From Candidatus Zymogenaceae bacterium (lineage in GTDB: Bacteria; Desulfobacterota; Zymogenia; Zymogenales; Zymogenaceae): a stretch of DNA of 64,000 nucleotides. Positions within the stretch are counted from its first letter, which is position 1, and every line of letters begins with the position of its first letter. Where the stretch lies: contig JAFGAS010000086.1 of NCBI GenBank assembly GCA_016933535.1, positions 248,001-312,000 of the forward strand, in the 5' to 3' direction. The notes under the pieces are model-generated. The model searched no databases. It was not told the DNA's origin and saw only the letters and a list, made by a program, of their open reading frames with translations. Shown one piece after another: positions 8,905 to 17,958 of the stretch. The position numbers and the translations under genes are program-made.

Positions 8905-10125
8905 TTATATTCGGTCCCTCAGGGCTCGATCGAGCTCCCGCAAAAACGACTCGCTGTCGGTAACGATGCCGAGGGCCTGAAAGGAGCCCCGGTCGGAGAG
9001 CTTTGTGGCCACCGCCGGGTTGATGTCGACGGCCACCGTCCTGACATATGCGGGAAGGAGGTTTCCGGTGGCCACCGAATGCAGCGTGGACGCCACCATG
9101 ATCGCCAGCCCGACTCCCCGTGACAGCCTCCTCATTTCGGCCTGCGCCTGCTGGGTATCGGTGATCACCTCCGGCAGCGGCCCGTCATCCCGGATGGATC
9201 CCGCCAGGACAAACGGGACGTCGTTTTTAACGAGGGAATACATAACACCCGACGTAAGTACCCCCTCCTGAATCGCATTCCGTATCCCCCCGAGCCTGCG
9301 GATGGTATTGATGGCCCTCAGGTGATGCTCGTGTCCGCCGGCCGCCGACACGCCCCGGTCCAGATAAAATCCCAGGGACGTGCCGAACAGGGCATACTCG
9401 ATATCGTGAACGGCCAGCGCGTTGCCGGAAAAGAGAACGTCCACAAATCCCATCTCGATGATCCGGGAAAGATAGGCGCCCGCGCCCGTGTGAATGACGG
9501 CCGGACCGGCCACCACGAGGATCTTTTTTTTCCCCTCCTTGGCCGCGGCCATCTCGGCGGCGATCTTCTTAATCAGCTCGCCCTTCGGCTTCTCCGACGA
9601 TACCCCCGATCCCATGAACTCGAAGAGCTCCCGCTCCCGCGAACGCTCCAACGGAATGACCCTGATCCCGTCATGCCCCACGACAAATACGTCCCCCTTC
9701 TTTACCTCACCGATGGCAATAGTCTCTGCATCGCCCGTCTCGGGGTCAATCCTGATTCCACAATCCATCTCAGGGTTGGCGACCTCGCGCCAGCGCCCGT
9801 TGATAAACACGTGGGTGCCCAGGTTCGTTGTGGAATAGAAATTATCGGGGAAGACGCCGTCCATAGACGCCTGTTCCCATTTCGCCTCCCGGTCATGGGC
9901 GACCAGCGCCCCCATCCCCTGCACCGTATCGAGGATATCGATAAGGGATGTATCGGTATCGGCAAATATCCGTATCCGGGCGTAGCTCGTCTCTGTCTTC
10001 CTTTTTCCCATTCGGAACTCTTCGACATCGAAGTTCCCTCCCCGTTCCATGATCTCGGTAAGGACCCGGGGCAGGATCAAGGAGTCGATAATGTGTCCCG
10101 ATAACTCGATCAATTCTTCAGGCAT
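8905..10125 (-). CDS. Ornithine cyclodeaminase, TIGR00300/LOR-SDH-domain type
   Basis: 406-residue protein of the TIGR00300 family (conserved LOR/SDH domain), found in methanogens, cyanobacteria and anaerobes. Archaeal members convert ornithine to proline and ammonia using NAD; the cyanobacterial ArgZ/AgrE C-terminal domain is the same module. Visible features are the N-terminal [13 protein letters not shown], the mid-region [13 protein letters not shown] and the Rossmann-like C-terminal half with [17 protein letters not shown] and [15 protein letters not shown]. It stands alone between ltaE and the divergent purM. The family assignment is firm; the exact reaction is by family. Confidence 0.82.
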   Translation of the reverse strand: MPEELIELSGHIIDSLILPRVLTEIMERGGNFDVEEFRMGKRKTETSYARIRIFADTDTSLIDILDTVQGMGALVAHDREAKWEQASMDGVFPDNFYSTTNLGTHVFINGRWREVANPEMDCGIRIDPETGDAETIAIGEVKKGDVFVVGHDGIRVIPLERSRERELFEFMGSGVSSEKPKGELIKKIAAEMAAAKEGKKKILVVAGPAVIHTGAGAYLSRIIEMGFVDVLFSGNALAVHDIEYALFGTSLGFYLDRGVSAAGGHEHHLRAINTIRRLGGIRNAIQEGVLTSGVMYSLVKNDVPFVLAGSIRDDGPLPEVITDTQQAQAEMRRLSRGVGLAIMVASTLHSVATGNLLPAYVRTVAVDINPAVATKLSDRGSFQALGIVTDSESFLRELDRALRDRI

Positions 10126-10192
10126 AATACGTTTTCCTTGGATGCGCCGCTATTTATTTATATCAAAAAACCGTCCTCCGGGCAACTCCATA

Positions 10193-10222
10193 TTGACAGC
10201 CGTCGCCTATTTATGATAAGAA
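10193..10222 (+). promoter_or_regulatory. Probable promoter of the purM operon
   Basis: TTGACA at 10193-10198 followed after 17-18 bases by ATAAGAA (10216-10222). It lies in the 134-bp gap between the divergent ornithine cyclodeaminase and purM genes. The -10 match is imperfect. Confidence 0.4.
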
Positions 10223-10259
10223 TTAGCTATTAACTCATCAATGGGAATCGGGCGGCTCC

Positions 10260-11300
10260 ATGGGCATTACCTATAAGGACTCCGGCGTCGATATCGACAA
10301 GGGCAACCTCTTCGTTAAGATGATCAAACGGGAGGTTGAGTCGACGCGGACAAAAGGGGTTATCGGGGGAATCGGGGGTTTCGGCGGTTTCTTTCGACCG
10401 AATATCACCGGCATGAAGGAGCCCGTTTTCGTATCTTCCACCGACGGCGTCGGGACGAAACTCGTCATCGCCCAGATGATGGGAATTCATGACACCATCG
10501 GGATCGACCTGGTGGCCATGTCCGTAAACGATATCATCGTGACGGGGGCCCTTCCCCTCTTCTTCCTCGACTATATCGCCACCGGAAAAATCCAAGAGGG
10601 GGCGCTCGTCTCCGTCGTCTCGGGGATAGCCGCCGGCTGCCGAGAAGCGGGCTGCGCGCTCCTCGGCGGGGAGACCGCAGAAATGCCGGGGTTTTACCCC
10701 GACGGCAAATACGACCTGGCGGGCTTCGCCGTCGGTATGGTAGACAGGCGCTCGATCATTGACGGAAGCGCTGTCAAGAAGGGAGACGTCATCGTCGGTA
10801 TCCCGTCCTCGGGACTCCATAGCAACGGATATTCGCTTGCCCGCAAGATCGTTTTTGACGCGCTCAAGATGAAACCCACCGATACCGTCCAGGGACTTGA
10901 AAAATCTATCGGTGAAGAGCTCCTTATCCCGACCAGGATCTACGTCCCTGCAATTAGGGCGCTGATCGAAAAGATCACGATAACGGCCGCGGCCCATATT
11001 ACCGGCGGGGGACTTATCGACAACATCGAACGGCTCCTGCCCGAAGACCTATCTGCCGTAATCGACCGTCGATCCTGGAAGGTTCCGCCGATCTTCGCAT
11101 TCCTTGAGCGGGCGGGGTCCGTCGATCCGATTGAGATGATGCGCACCTTCAACAACGGCATCGGGATGGCAATCATCGTACGGGAGCGGACGGCCGATCA
11201 GGCACTGAAGATCCTCAGGACGATGGGCGAGGATTCGACTGTCATCGGCCGTATCCAAGAGCGGCAAAAGGACGCGCCGGCGGTTTCCTTCATTCCGTAA
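10260..11300 (+). CDS. purM: Phosphoribosylformylglycinamidine cyclo-ligase (AIR synthetase)
   Basis: Fifth step of de novo purine synthesis: ATP-dependent closure of FGAM to aminoimidazole ribonucleotide. The 346 residues cover the complete PurM fold. The N-terminal TYKDSGVDIDKGN, the STDGVGTKL ATP/substrate loop (about 58-66), MSVNDIIVTGA, LLGGETAEMPG and SSGLHSNGYSL are all typical. It is the first gene of a purM-purN-DUF523 operon; purN starts 13 bases after its stop. Confidence 0.96.
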   Translation: MGITYKDSGVDIDKGNLFVKMIKREVESTRTKGVIGGIGGFGGFFRPNITGMKEPVFVSSTDGVGTKLVIAQMMGIHDTIGIDLVAMSVNDIIVTGALPLFFLDYIATGKIQEGALVSVVSGIAAGCREAGCALLGGETAEMPGFYPDGKYDLAGFAVGMVDRRSIIDGSAVKKGDVIVGIPSSGLHSNGYSLARKIVFDALKMKPTDTVQGLEKSIGEELLIPTRIYVPAIRALIEKITITAAAHITGGGLIDNIERLLPEDLSAVIDRRSWKVPPIFAFLERAGSVDPIEMMRTFNNGIGMAIIVRERTADQALKILRTMGEDSTVIGRIQERQKDAPAVSFIP

Positions 11301-11313
11301 CGACCAGGGGGAG

Positions 11314-11976
11314 ATGATCATGTTTTCCATCGCCGTTTTCATCTCCGGCAGCGGCTCCAATCTCCAGTCGATCATAGACAGCATAGAGGCACGGCGGGTA
11401 TCGGCGCAAATCGCCGTCGTGGTCTCCAACGAACCGGACGCCTATGGCCTGGTGCGGGCGGCCAAACACGGTATTCCCACCGCCGTCATAAACCATCACG
11501 ACTATGCAACCCGGCAAGAGTTTGAAGGGGCGGTCCTCTCGGTCCTCCAGGAGACCCCAATAGACCTTATCTGCCTTGCCGGATTCATGCGCCTGTTGAC
11601 CCCCGATTTTTTACGGCGGTTCCCCCAGCGGGTCATAAACATACACCCCGCGCTCCTGCCGTCGTTCCCCGGCACGCACGGACAGGCCGACGCCTTCAAT
11701 TACGGAGTGAAGTTTTCCGGCTGTACGATCCACTTCGTTGACGAAGGGGTCGACACCGGACCCATCATCATGCAGGCGGTGGTTCCTGTCCTACCCGACG
11801 ATGACGTGGAATCCCTCAAGGCCCGAATTCTTGCCCAGGAACACAAAATATACCCGCAGGTAATCCAATTTTTCGCCGAGGGACGGGTCAAGATTGTCGA
11901 CAAGAAGGTCATTATTTCGGGGGGCAAACCCATCGAGGGCTTCGCATACACCAGTCCACCTATCGAGATATTCTAA
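11314..11976 (+). CDS. purN: Phosphoribosylglycinamide formyltransferase
   Basis: Transfers formyl from 10-formyltetrahydrofolate to glycinamide ribonucleotide in purine synthesis. It has the phosphate-binding N-terminus FISGSGSNLQSI (about 8-19), the catalytic Asn/His in INIHPALLPSFPG and the catalytic Asp in DEGVDTGPI. Length (220 residues) is normal, with a short C-terminal extension. The stop codon overlaps the ATG of the next gene (TAATG), so translation of the two is coupled. It uses a folate C1 unit, which links purine synthesis to the folate/corrinoid chemistry encoded nearby. Confidence 0.96.
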   Translation: MIMFSIAVFISGSGSNLQSIIDSIEARRVSAQIAVVVSNEPDAYGLVRAAKHGIPTAVINHHDYATRQEFEGAVLSVLQETPIDLICLAGFMRLLTPDFLRRFPQRVINIHPALLPSFPGTHGQADAFNYGVKFSGCTIHFVDEGVDTGPIIMQAVVPVLPDDDVESLKARILAQEHKIYPQVIQFFAEGRVKIVDKKVIISGGKPIEGFAYTSPPIEIF

Positions 11977-12419
11977 TGATATATCTGGTCAGCGCCTGTC
12001 TTGTTGGCATCAATTGCCGTTACGACGGCGCCAATTCTTACTCGGCTACGGTGGCGGCGTTCTTGGATGGCCGGCAGTTTATGCCGGTATGTCCCGAAGT
12101 CCTCGGCGGCCTGGGTGTGCCCCGTGCCCCGTGCCGGTTTTTTGGGGGTGACGGACAGGCGTTATTGGCCGGCTCCGCCCAAATCCTGGATCGGGACGGT
12201 AATGACCTCTCCGAATCGTTTCTGGTCGGCGCAAACAAGGCGCTGGCGATTGTTTGCTCAAAGGGAATTACCTCGGCCCTTCTCAACGAGCGGAGCCCTT
12301 CCTGCGGGGTGCGGGAGGTATACGTCGGGCGGTACAAGGTCCCGGGAATGGGCGTATTGGCCGCCCTGCTCGTTGATAAGGGAATTAGGGTGATGTCCGA
12401 CGAGGAGCCCCTCATATAG
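11976..12419 (+). CDS. DUF523 protein, TudS-like iron-sulfur desulfidase candidate
   Basis: 147-residue DUF523 protein. Family hallmarks are VSACLVGINCRYDG at the N-terminus (Cys8 and Cys14), VCPEVLGGLGVPR and the SPSCG motif near residue 110. These cysteines can hold a [4Fe-4S] cluster. Some DUF523 proteins (TudS) remove sulfur from thiouracil, and others occur as domains fused to DUF1722. The ATG overlaps the purN stop, so the protein is made with purine enzymes. Whether it acts on a thiolated nucleobase here is inference from family. Confidence 0.82.
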   Translation: MIYLVSACLVGINCRYDGANSYSATVAAFLDGRQFMPVCPEVLGGLGVPRAPCRFFGGDGQALLAGSAQILDRDGNDLSESFLVGANKALAIVCSKGITSALLNERSPSCGVREVYVGRYKVPGMGVLAALLVDKGIRVMSDEEPLI

Positions 12420-12555
12420 CGAATCGGGCCGGCCAAAGCGTGCCGCCCGGCGGCATTTCCATGGATTTGTTTTTCTCTTTGTGATACCATCTCGGTGGCG
12501 TGAGATTGTCAGTAATCCCATATCGTAACGGAGTATTCCAAACGGGGGATATATC

Positions 12556-13479
12556 ATGAAAGCAAATACCTTTACTCTCAAGGGCAAAGACGGCGCAAAA
12601 CTCTTCGTCTACTCATGGCTCCCGGACGGTAAGCCTGCGGCCGCCGTCCAGATCGCTCACGGCATGGCGGAACACGCGGCCCGCTACGAACGGTTCGCCA
12701 AAGCCCTGACGGCCGCGGGATTCGCCGTCTATGCCAAAGACCACCGGGGCCACTGCAAGACCGCCGGTTCGCTTGAGGCCGTCGGGTGGATCGCCAATAA
12801 AGACGGGTGGGACCTCATTGTGGACGACATGCACCGTCTGACCGAGACCGTCAAAAAGGAACATCCCGGTATTCCCATTTTCCTTTTCGGCCACAGCATG
12901 GGCTCCTTCCTGTCCCGTGACTACATCACCCGATGGGGAAACGAGATTAAAGGTCTCATCCTCTCCGGGACAGGCGGAAATCCGGGCCTCCTGGGCAAGG
13001 TCGGCACCCTTATCGCCCGGGTGGAGAAAAGGCTCAGAGGAAGCAAAGCCAAGAGTCTGCTCATGACCTCGCTGTCTTTCGGAGCATTCAATAAGCCGTT
13101 TGCGCCCAACCGTACGGACTTTGACTGGCTTTCCCGGGATAACGCCGAGGTCGATAAGTACGTCGCCGACCCTTACTGCGGCGACGTCTTTTCCGCTGGT
13201 TTCTGGGTCGATTTCCTCACGGGGCTCAACTCTCTCTACCGTCCGGATTACTTCTCCAAGGTCCCCAAGAAGCTCCCCATTTACCTCTTCTCCGGGGAAA
13301 AGGATCCGGTGGGAAACGACACAAAGGGCGTCCGGGAGGTCTACGATTCGTACAAGAAAGCGGGATTTGCCGACGTGAGCGTGAAATTTTATCCGGGTGC
13401 TCGACATGAGACGCTCAACGAGACCAACCGGGAAGAGGTCTTCAAGGACGTCATCGACTGGCTGAAAAAACACCGGTAA
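12556..13479 (+). CDS. Alpha/beta hydrolase, monoacylglycerol-lipase type
   Basis: 307-residue serine hydrolase of the Hydrolase_4/S33 lysophospholipase group, with no signal peptide. The oxyanion motif is AHGMAEH (about 34-40), the nucleophile elbow is GHSMGS (Ser114), and the likely acid and base are in SGEKDPVG and GARHETLNE near the C-terminus. KDHRGHCKT is the lid-proximal motif of monoacylglycerol lipases. It has its own Shine-Dalgarno-like sequence (GGGGGATAT) and stands after a 136-bp gap, so it is probably a separate transcription unit. Confidence 0.85.
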   Translation: MKANTFTLKGKDGAKLFVYSWLPDGKPAAAVQIAHGMAEHAARYERFAKALTAAGFAVYAKDHRGHCKTAGSLEAVGWIANKDGWDLIVDDMHRLTETVKKEHPGIPIFLFGHSMGSFLSRDYITRWGNEIKGLILSGTGGNPGLLGKVGTLIARVEKRLRGSKAKSLLMTSLSFGAFNKPFAPNRTDFDWLSRDNAEVDKYVADPYCGDVFSAGFWVDFLTGLNSLYRPDYFSKVPKKLPIYLFSGEKDPVGNDTKGVREVYDSYKKAGFADVSVKFYPGARHETLNETNREEVFKDVIDWLKKHR

Positions 13480-13580
13480 CGGACGGCTTTCGTCGTTGCG
13501 TCTCTCCTTTGTATCCGTATCCAGGAGAGACTTATCGGGCCTCAGACATCGGGCCCGCCGACCATTCAAGGAGGCAGCTG

Positions 13581-13796
13581 ATGGGCGATACGATCATTAT
13601 CTACGGCAAGGGCGGCTGACCCTACACCGACGAGGCCAGGGCGGCCTACGGAGATCGCGCGACCTACTATGACGTTAAAAAGGACCCGAAAAGACTTGAG
13701 GAGATGCTCCTCCACTCCGCCGGGAGGCGTAGCGTTCCCGTAATCGTGGAGGGGAAAAAGGTTACCGTTGGGTATGGCGGCACCTGAGGGGTCTGA
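13581..13796 (+). CDS. UXX-star glutaredoxin-like selenoprotein with two Sec codons
   Basis: 71-codon gene missed by ordinary calling because UGA interrupts it. It starts at ATG 13581 with a strong AAGGAGG at 13568-13574, six bases away. The product begins MGDTIIIYGKGG, then Sec13 (TGA 13617-13619) and PYT, giving a UPYT redox motif in place of the glutaredoxin CPYC. VPVIVEGGKVT-like text follows (here VPVIVEGKKVTVGYGGT). A second in-frame TGA (13785-13787, codon 69) is followed by Gly-Val and a final TGA, giving a GGTUGV tail. Each TGA has a hairpin at the bacterial SECIS distance. Family resemblance is recalled, not searched. If the second TGA stops translation, the protein is 68 residues. 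Confidence 0.85.
13633..13647 (+). promoter_or_regulatory. SECIS-like hairpin for the first Sec codon (Sec13)
   Basis: A five-pair perfect stem, AGGCC/GGCCT, encloses the loop AGGGC. The loop begins 19 bases after the TGA at 13617-13619 (18 bases between), the same spacing as in the fdhA element. A guanine at loop position two fits the bacterial SECIS consensus. Confidence 0.6.
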
Positions 13797-13798
13797 CG

Positions 13799-13815
13799 GT
13801 GCGCCGTGAGCGCAC
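13799..13815 (+). promoter_or_regulatory. SECIS-like hairpin for the second Sec codon (Sec69)
   Basis: A six-pair perfect stem, GTGCGC/GCGCAC, encloses the loop CGTGA. It starts beyond the final stop, and its loop lies 17 bases after the TGA at 13785-13787. A stem outside the coding frame at the right spacing supports recoding of that TGA. It could also simply be a 3' hairpin. Confidence 0.5.
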
Positions 13816-14009
13816 ACGATGGGGTGGGACACAGCCGAATATCGATCGTTTTCTATCGACGGAAAGCAGCATTACTCTTCGGTATATCGTTTGCGTGAGA
13901 ATCTGTCATCGCGCTGCGATACGCCCCCTCTTTTAATTGCCGGCATTTGAAGAAACCCCGATCGGCCAAGAGGAAAGGCTTCCCGATATGGTAAGCGGGG
14001 AGTCTCCCG

Positions 14010-14372
14010 CTATTGAGCCTCAAACGCGTTCGGGATTACCCGGATTTTTGGCAGTATTCCCGACAGATCCACCGTCACCACGTCAAAGCGGCAGGCCGTG
14101 TCTTCACCCGCTTGCCTCTCCGTCAGATACATGAGCGCCATTCTCGCTATTTTCCGCTGTTTGTGCTCGTCTACCGACTCTTCGGGCGGCCCGTATTCCC
14201 GGGAGCTTTTCGTCTTGACCTCCACGAATACCAGGTCATCCCCGTCCCTGGCCACGATGTCGATCTCGCCGTATCGGGTGCGGTAGTTGGACTCGATAAT
14301 CCGGTAGCCCGAGAGAATGAGCATCCATCGGGCAATCCGCTCCCCGAACCTCCCCTCCTTATCGGGTTTCAT
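14010..14372 (-). CDS. yraN: UPF0102/YraN endonuclease-like protein
   Basis: 120-residue protein of the UPF0102 family with a restriction-endonuclease-like core. It shows YRTRYGEIDIVARDGDD and FVEVKTKSS, the E-x-D...E-x-K signature of that fold. Its biochemical role is not settled in the literature I know. The ATG overlaps the end of rnhB by 14 bases, the standard neighbour order in many bacteria, so it is the last gene of the ffh-to-yraN block. It converges with the selenoprotein gene. Confidence 0.88.
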   Translation of the reverse strand: MKPDKEGRFGERIARWMLILSGYRIIESNYRTRYGEIDIVARDGDDLVFVEVKTKSSREYGPPEESVDEHKQRKIARMALMYLTERQAGEDTACRFDVVTVDLSGILPKIRVIPNAFEAQ

Positions 14373-14970
14373 TGATCATTCCCCTGACGCCGGAAAACGT
14401 CTTGCGGTGTATGGGGCACGGCCCGTATCGGCGAAGGGCTCTCAGATGTTCGGGGGTACCGTAGCCCTTGTTTCGGAAAAAATTATAGTGGGGATAGTAC
14501 GCGTGAAATCCTTGCATGATTCGGTCCCGCGTGACCTTGGCAATGATGGACGCCGCCGCGATATGGGCCGATTGTTGATCACCCCTCACGATGGCCCGAC
14601 ACGGTATAGCCCCCCCCAGGCCGTATCTCCCGTCCACCAGCACGAGGTCGCAGGTCACTCCAAGACCCCTCACCGACTCTTCCATGGCCGCCAGAGACGC
14701 CCGAAGGATATTGATCCGGTCAATTGCGTCGTGATCGACGATCCCGACTTGCCAGGCGGTCGCCCGGGCGACGATGATATCGTATAGTCCCTCTCGTTTT
14801 TTTGGGGTGAGCTCCTTGGAATCCTTAATGCCGGAAAGCCGCGTTCCCGGCCCGAGCACCACCGCCGCGGCCACGACCGGCCCCGCCAGCGGCCCTCTCC
14901 CGGCCTCATCCACGCCGCAGAGCAAACCGACTCCGTCCGAGTAAAACTGTTCATCGAATTGAAACAGCAT
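14359..14970 (-). CDS. rnhB: Ribonuclease HII
   Basis: Removes ribonucleotides from DNA and RNA from RNA:DNA hybrids. The N-terminal GVDEAGRGPLAGPVVAAAVVL contains the first two catalytic carboxylates (DE). The third and fourth are in LVDG (about residue 107) and the later AHIAAASIIAKVTRD region. Length (203 residues) is normal. It starts three bases after the stop of the SMC-like ATPase gene, so it is translated from the same message. Confidence 0.95.
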   Translation of the reverse strand: MLFQFDEQFYSDGVGLLCGVDEAGRGPLAGPVVAAAVVLGPGTRLSGIKDSKELTPKKREGLYDIIVARATAWQVGIVDHDAIDRINILRASLAAMEESVRGLGVTCDLVLVDGRYGLGGAIPCRAIVRGDQQSAHIAAASIIAKVTRDRIMQGFHAYYPHYNFFRNKGYGTPEHLRALRRYGPCPIHRKTFSGVRGMINETR

Positions 14971-14973
14971 ATA

Positions 14974-16938
14974 CTACTTAGTCTGGAACGAAAGGTCGGC
15001 CCCTTTAACGGCCGCCTGTTTTGAGGTAAGGTGTATAACCTGGGTCTTGGCAGAGATCTCTTTGAGGATGGTAAGGACCGCCGCGAGCCGTTTGTCGTCA
15101 AACAGGAGGAAGGGATCGTCGAAGATGATCGGCAGGGCCTTCTTGCTGATGATCGACCCGATGAGGGCAAATTTGAGGGAAAAGTACATGCTGTCTTTCG
15201 CGGCCGGCGACATGCTCTCCAGCCCGACGCGCATGAGATTATCCCCCCGCATGAACTTAATGACGCCTTCCTTGCTGATACTTGAGCGCGCGTAGTTGTT
15301 GTTCGAGAGGACCTGGATATATTTATCGAAGTTTTTCTGGAGCTCGCTCAGCGGTTCCATTCGCCCCTTCTGCACCAGCTCCGTGGCAACGGCGATCAGG
15401 CGCGAGAAGTGATCACCCGGAAACCGGGAGGGTTTCTGGTCCTGACCGAATCCCTTGGTTGCTGTCCCCTTCCCCTCATTGAAGGGGGTTACCGCGATCC
15501 CCTTTTGCTTGAGAATCTTTTCTATTCGCTTGATCTCTTCCTTCATCTCCTGATGGGTGTAGCCGAGGGCGCCCAGAGACTCGAGCTTGGATTCGAGATC
15601 CTCCACCTTTTTCTTCGCGGCTGCCTCTTCCCTGATAAGGGCCTCAACGTTGTGTTCCTTGACAAGCTGCTGATGGCGTTGCTCCAGCGCCATTCTCTTG
15701 CCCCCCATCTGCTCGACGCCGGCGAGCCTCGCTTTGAGTTCTTCCACGCTGTTTGCGCCGAGCGTCCGCATGATATCCCTGAAGTCTTTCGTCTCCGACT
15801 CGAACTTGCCCTGTATCTGCCGTATATCGGTATCCGCTTCGCCTACCGTCGATCTAAAGCCCTGGATGCGATTCTGCGCGTTGATGAACTGCCAGACCCC
15901 CCAGGCAATCAGCCCCAGCCCAACGAGTATGCCGAGGTTTACCGCGGTAAATATAAGATTTATGATCTTCTCATAGGTGCTCGGCATGAAATCTGCGATC
16001 GTAGGCCGCAGAATAGTTAACACGATACACCCAAGCGCAATCCCCCCCCCCGGCACGAGAAATTTGTTGTCCTTCAGGCTTGGAAGGGCAGTATTGGCTA
16101 ATTCCGCCTCGGCTTGTCCCCGCCTGCTCTTGACTTCGTTGAGGTGCGCGTCTTTCCTCCGCTCCGATTCGAGATATCGATCCATGCGGCCCTTGACACC
16201 GTCGATATCTCCGAGGGCCTTGGATCGATCGAAGAAGGCGTTGATCTCGCCGAGCTTGGCCTCTATCTCGCGGACCTCTTTCAACTTCGATTGTATCTCA
16301 TAGACCTTGGCGCTGAGCTCATCCAGATCGACCTGAATCTGATCGATCTCTTTGCCGCGCGTAATCTCCTCTTTGAGCGTCTCGAGCCGTTCTTTTAGTG
16401 AATCCGGGTCCTCATCATCACCCTCCCCCGACCCGCCGGACTCGGACGCCGCTGGCGACACCGATGGGATCGGCCGGGGGACAAGGCCGGTAACGCCGAA
16501 CGGATTGGTGGAAGGCAGGTGCAGAAAATCGGAATAGAAGACGCTTGAGCAGATCTCCTCATCAAAGAGGCCGAGCTTCTCGGTCAGGAAGCCGCTGATC
16601 TCTTTTTCGTCTTTGGTGACCAGCGCGAAGGTCTTCTTGTCCGGAATATATCGGGCGAGATTGGAAAGTTTTTGGGAGAAATCCCGCGTGAGCCGGTATA
16701 CGTCGTTGCCTTCTTTAACGGTGACGTACGCACGGGAAGTCCCCGTGAGCTGCCAGTTTATAAAGTCAGGAGCCCTGCTGTATACATCAGGATAAAACAC
16801 CGCCATGACCGCCCGGGCAACGGTGGTCTTTCCGGTCTCATTCAGTCCGAATACGACCGTATATCCTTTATGAAAGGAAAACCTGGTGGGTTGAGCAAAC
16901 CGGCCCACTCCCACGATCACCAGGTCCAACAGAATCAT
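14974..16938 (-). CDS. SMC/YhaN-like ABC ATPase with a membrane hairpin in its coiled coil
   Basis: 654-residue protein. The N-terminal ATPase half has Walker A GLNETGKTT (32-40). Long coiled coils (about 195-290 and 350-480) flank two hydrophobic segments near 300-350 (GGGIALGCIVLTIL and a GILVGLGLIAWGVW stretch). The C-terminal half has a degenerate ABC signature, ESMSPAAKDSMYFSLK, and Walker B PIIFDDPFLLFDD. This is the layout of SbcC/YhaN-type ATPases, but with the coil apex apparently in the membrane. It sits between rplS and rnhB, an unusual site for such a gene. Role unknown; a membrane-tethered DNA- or envelope-associated ATPase is only a guess. Confidence 0.75.
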   Translation of the reverse strand: MILLDLVIVGVGRFAQPTRFSFHKGYTVVFGLNETGKTTVARAVMAVFYPDVYSRAPDFINWQLTGTSRAYVTVKEGNDVYRLTRDFSQKLSNLARYIPDKKTFALVTKDEKEISGFLTEKLGLFDEEICSSVFYSDFLHLPSTNPFGVTGLVPRPIPSVSPAASESGGSGEGDDEDPDSLKERLETLKEEITRGKEIDQIQVDLDELSAKVYEIQSKLKEVREIEAKLGEINAFFDRSKALGDIDGVKGRMDRYLESERRKDAHLNEVKSRRGQAEAELANTALPSLKDNKFLVPGGGIALGCIVLTILRPTIADFMPSTYEKIINLIFTAVNLGILVGLGLIAWGVWQFINAQNRIQGFRSTVGEADTDIRQIQGKFESETKDFRDIMRTLGANSVEELKARLAGVEQMGGKRMALEQRHQQLVKEHNVEALIREEAAAKKKVEDLESKLESLGALGYTHQEMKEEIKRIEKILKQKGIAVTPFNEGKGTATKGFGQDQKPSRFPGDHFSRLIAVATELVQKGRMEPLSELQKNFDKYIQVLSNNNYARSSISKEGVIKFMRGDNLMRVGLESMSPAAKDSMYFSLKFALIGSIISKKALPIIFDDPFLLFDDKRLAAVLTILKEISAKTQVIHLTSKQAAVKGADLSFQTK

Positions 16939-16980
16939 CTAGTTGACCTCTTTTCCCGAATGGGTATATGAGAAGTTCCG

Positions 16981-17328
16981 TTAGAAATTCCGCTGTTCTT
17001 TGATCCTGGCGGCCTTGCCCTTTCTCTGTCTCAGGTAGTAGAGACGGGCCCTTCGAACTTTCCCCTTTGTAACGATATCGATCTTCTCGACAACCGGCGA
17101 ATGGAGGGGGAAAATCCGTTCTACCCCTACCCCGTAGGAGATCTTTCTGACGGTAAATGCCGAACGGGTCAGTCCCCCCGTTCTTCTTATTACCGTCCCC
17201 TCGAATACCTGAATTCGTTCCTTTTCACCTTCTTTGATCTTCACGTGAACCTTTACGGTATCCCCTACGCCGAAGCGTGGAATGTCCATCCGCATCTGTT
17301 CTTTTTCAATTGATTCCACTCTATTCAT
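16981..17328 (-). CDS. rplS: 50S ribosomal protein L19
   Basis: 115-residue L19 with the family text [20 protein letters not shown], the mid-motif [13 protein letters not shown] and the basic C-terminus [18 protein letters not shown]. It contacts the 30S-50S interface. The start overlaps the stop of the upstream RNA methyltransferase by four bases. The gene follows trmD and that methyltransferase, as in most bacteria. Confidence 0.97.
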   Translation of the reverse strand: MNRVESIEKEQMRMDIPRFGVGDTVKVHVKIKEGEKERIQVFEGTVIRRTGGLTRSAFTVRKISYGVGVERIFPLHSPVVEKIDIVTKGKVRRARLYYLRQRKGKAARIKEQRNF

Positions 17329-17903
17329 GACATACTCCTCTCGTCTGCTTTTCCTCTGAGTCTATCCAGAACGATGGCCGCGGCCGATCTCACCGAAAGG
17401 TGCTGATAATCGCCCGGACCTTGTATCGGTTCAACCATATAGGTACACAAGTCCTTGACCTGTTCGGTCATCCCCCACCCCGTCCCGAAAAGTAGCAGGT
17501 ACGGGACGTTATCCTCCTGAATCATTGTCCTGAGCCTATGATAACCCACCGTTTTTCTTCCCTTCCGGGCCGACGTTCCGACGATGGTGGGCTCCTCTTT
17601 CGTCATCTCAACGATCGATCGGATCGCCTCGCCGAGATCTTCCACAACTACTACCGTACTCAGCGCTCGGCCCCGATCGGGGTTATACGTTAACCCGTAT
17701 CCGGTAATCCAATGATCCACGATACGGTCGACAAGCCGTTTCTGGGACCACATGGGGTTGATAATGAAATACCGTGACACCCCATAGGTCTTGGCCGTTC
17801 TCGCTATATCATGGACGTCCAGGTTCGTGACGGCGGTGGCAACTACATCTCCCCGCTTGTTGGTCACCGGATAGTGAACCAAGCCGATGAACAACTCACC
17901 CAC
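17325..17903 (-). CDS. SAM-dependent RNA methyltransferase, DUF2168/PF09936 type
   Basis: 192-residue SPOUT-like protein of the RNA_Me_trans family, usually encoded between trmD and rplS in anaerobes. Visible features are the N-terminal [21 protein letters not shown]-type strand, [12 protein letters not shown] and the C-terminal knot region [13 protein letters not shown] followed by [14 protein letters not shown]. The start is a GTG with GGTGG just upstream. The family is predicted to methylate RNA; the target base is not known from this sequence. Confidence 0.82.
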   Translation of the reverse strand: MGELFIGLVHYPVTNKRGDVVATAVTNLDVHDIARTAKTYGVSRYFIINPMWSQKRLVDRIVDHWITGYGLTYNPDRGRALSTVVVVEDLGEAIRSIVEMTKEEPTIVGTSARKGRKTVGYHRLRTMIQEDNVPYLLLFGTGWGMTEQVKDLCTYMVEPIQGPGDYQHLSVRSAAAIVLDRLRGKADERSMS

Positions 17904-17958
17904 GTTCCACCTTCCGCCCGCTTACCCGATTCGACGGTCCGTCGATGGGCCCCGCACA

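Noticed and set aside
12613-13569. 318-codon open frame on the minus strand
   Set aside because: Antisense to the alpha/beta hydrolase gene, which has a clear family and ribosome binding site.
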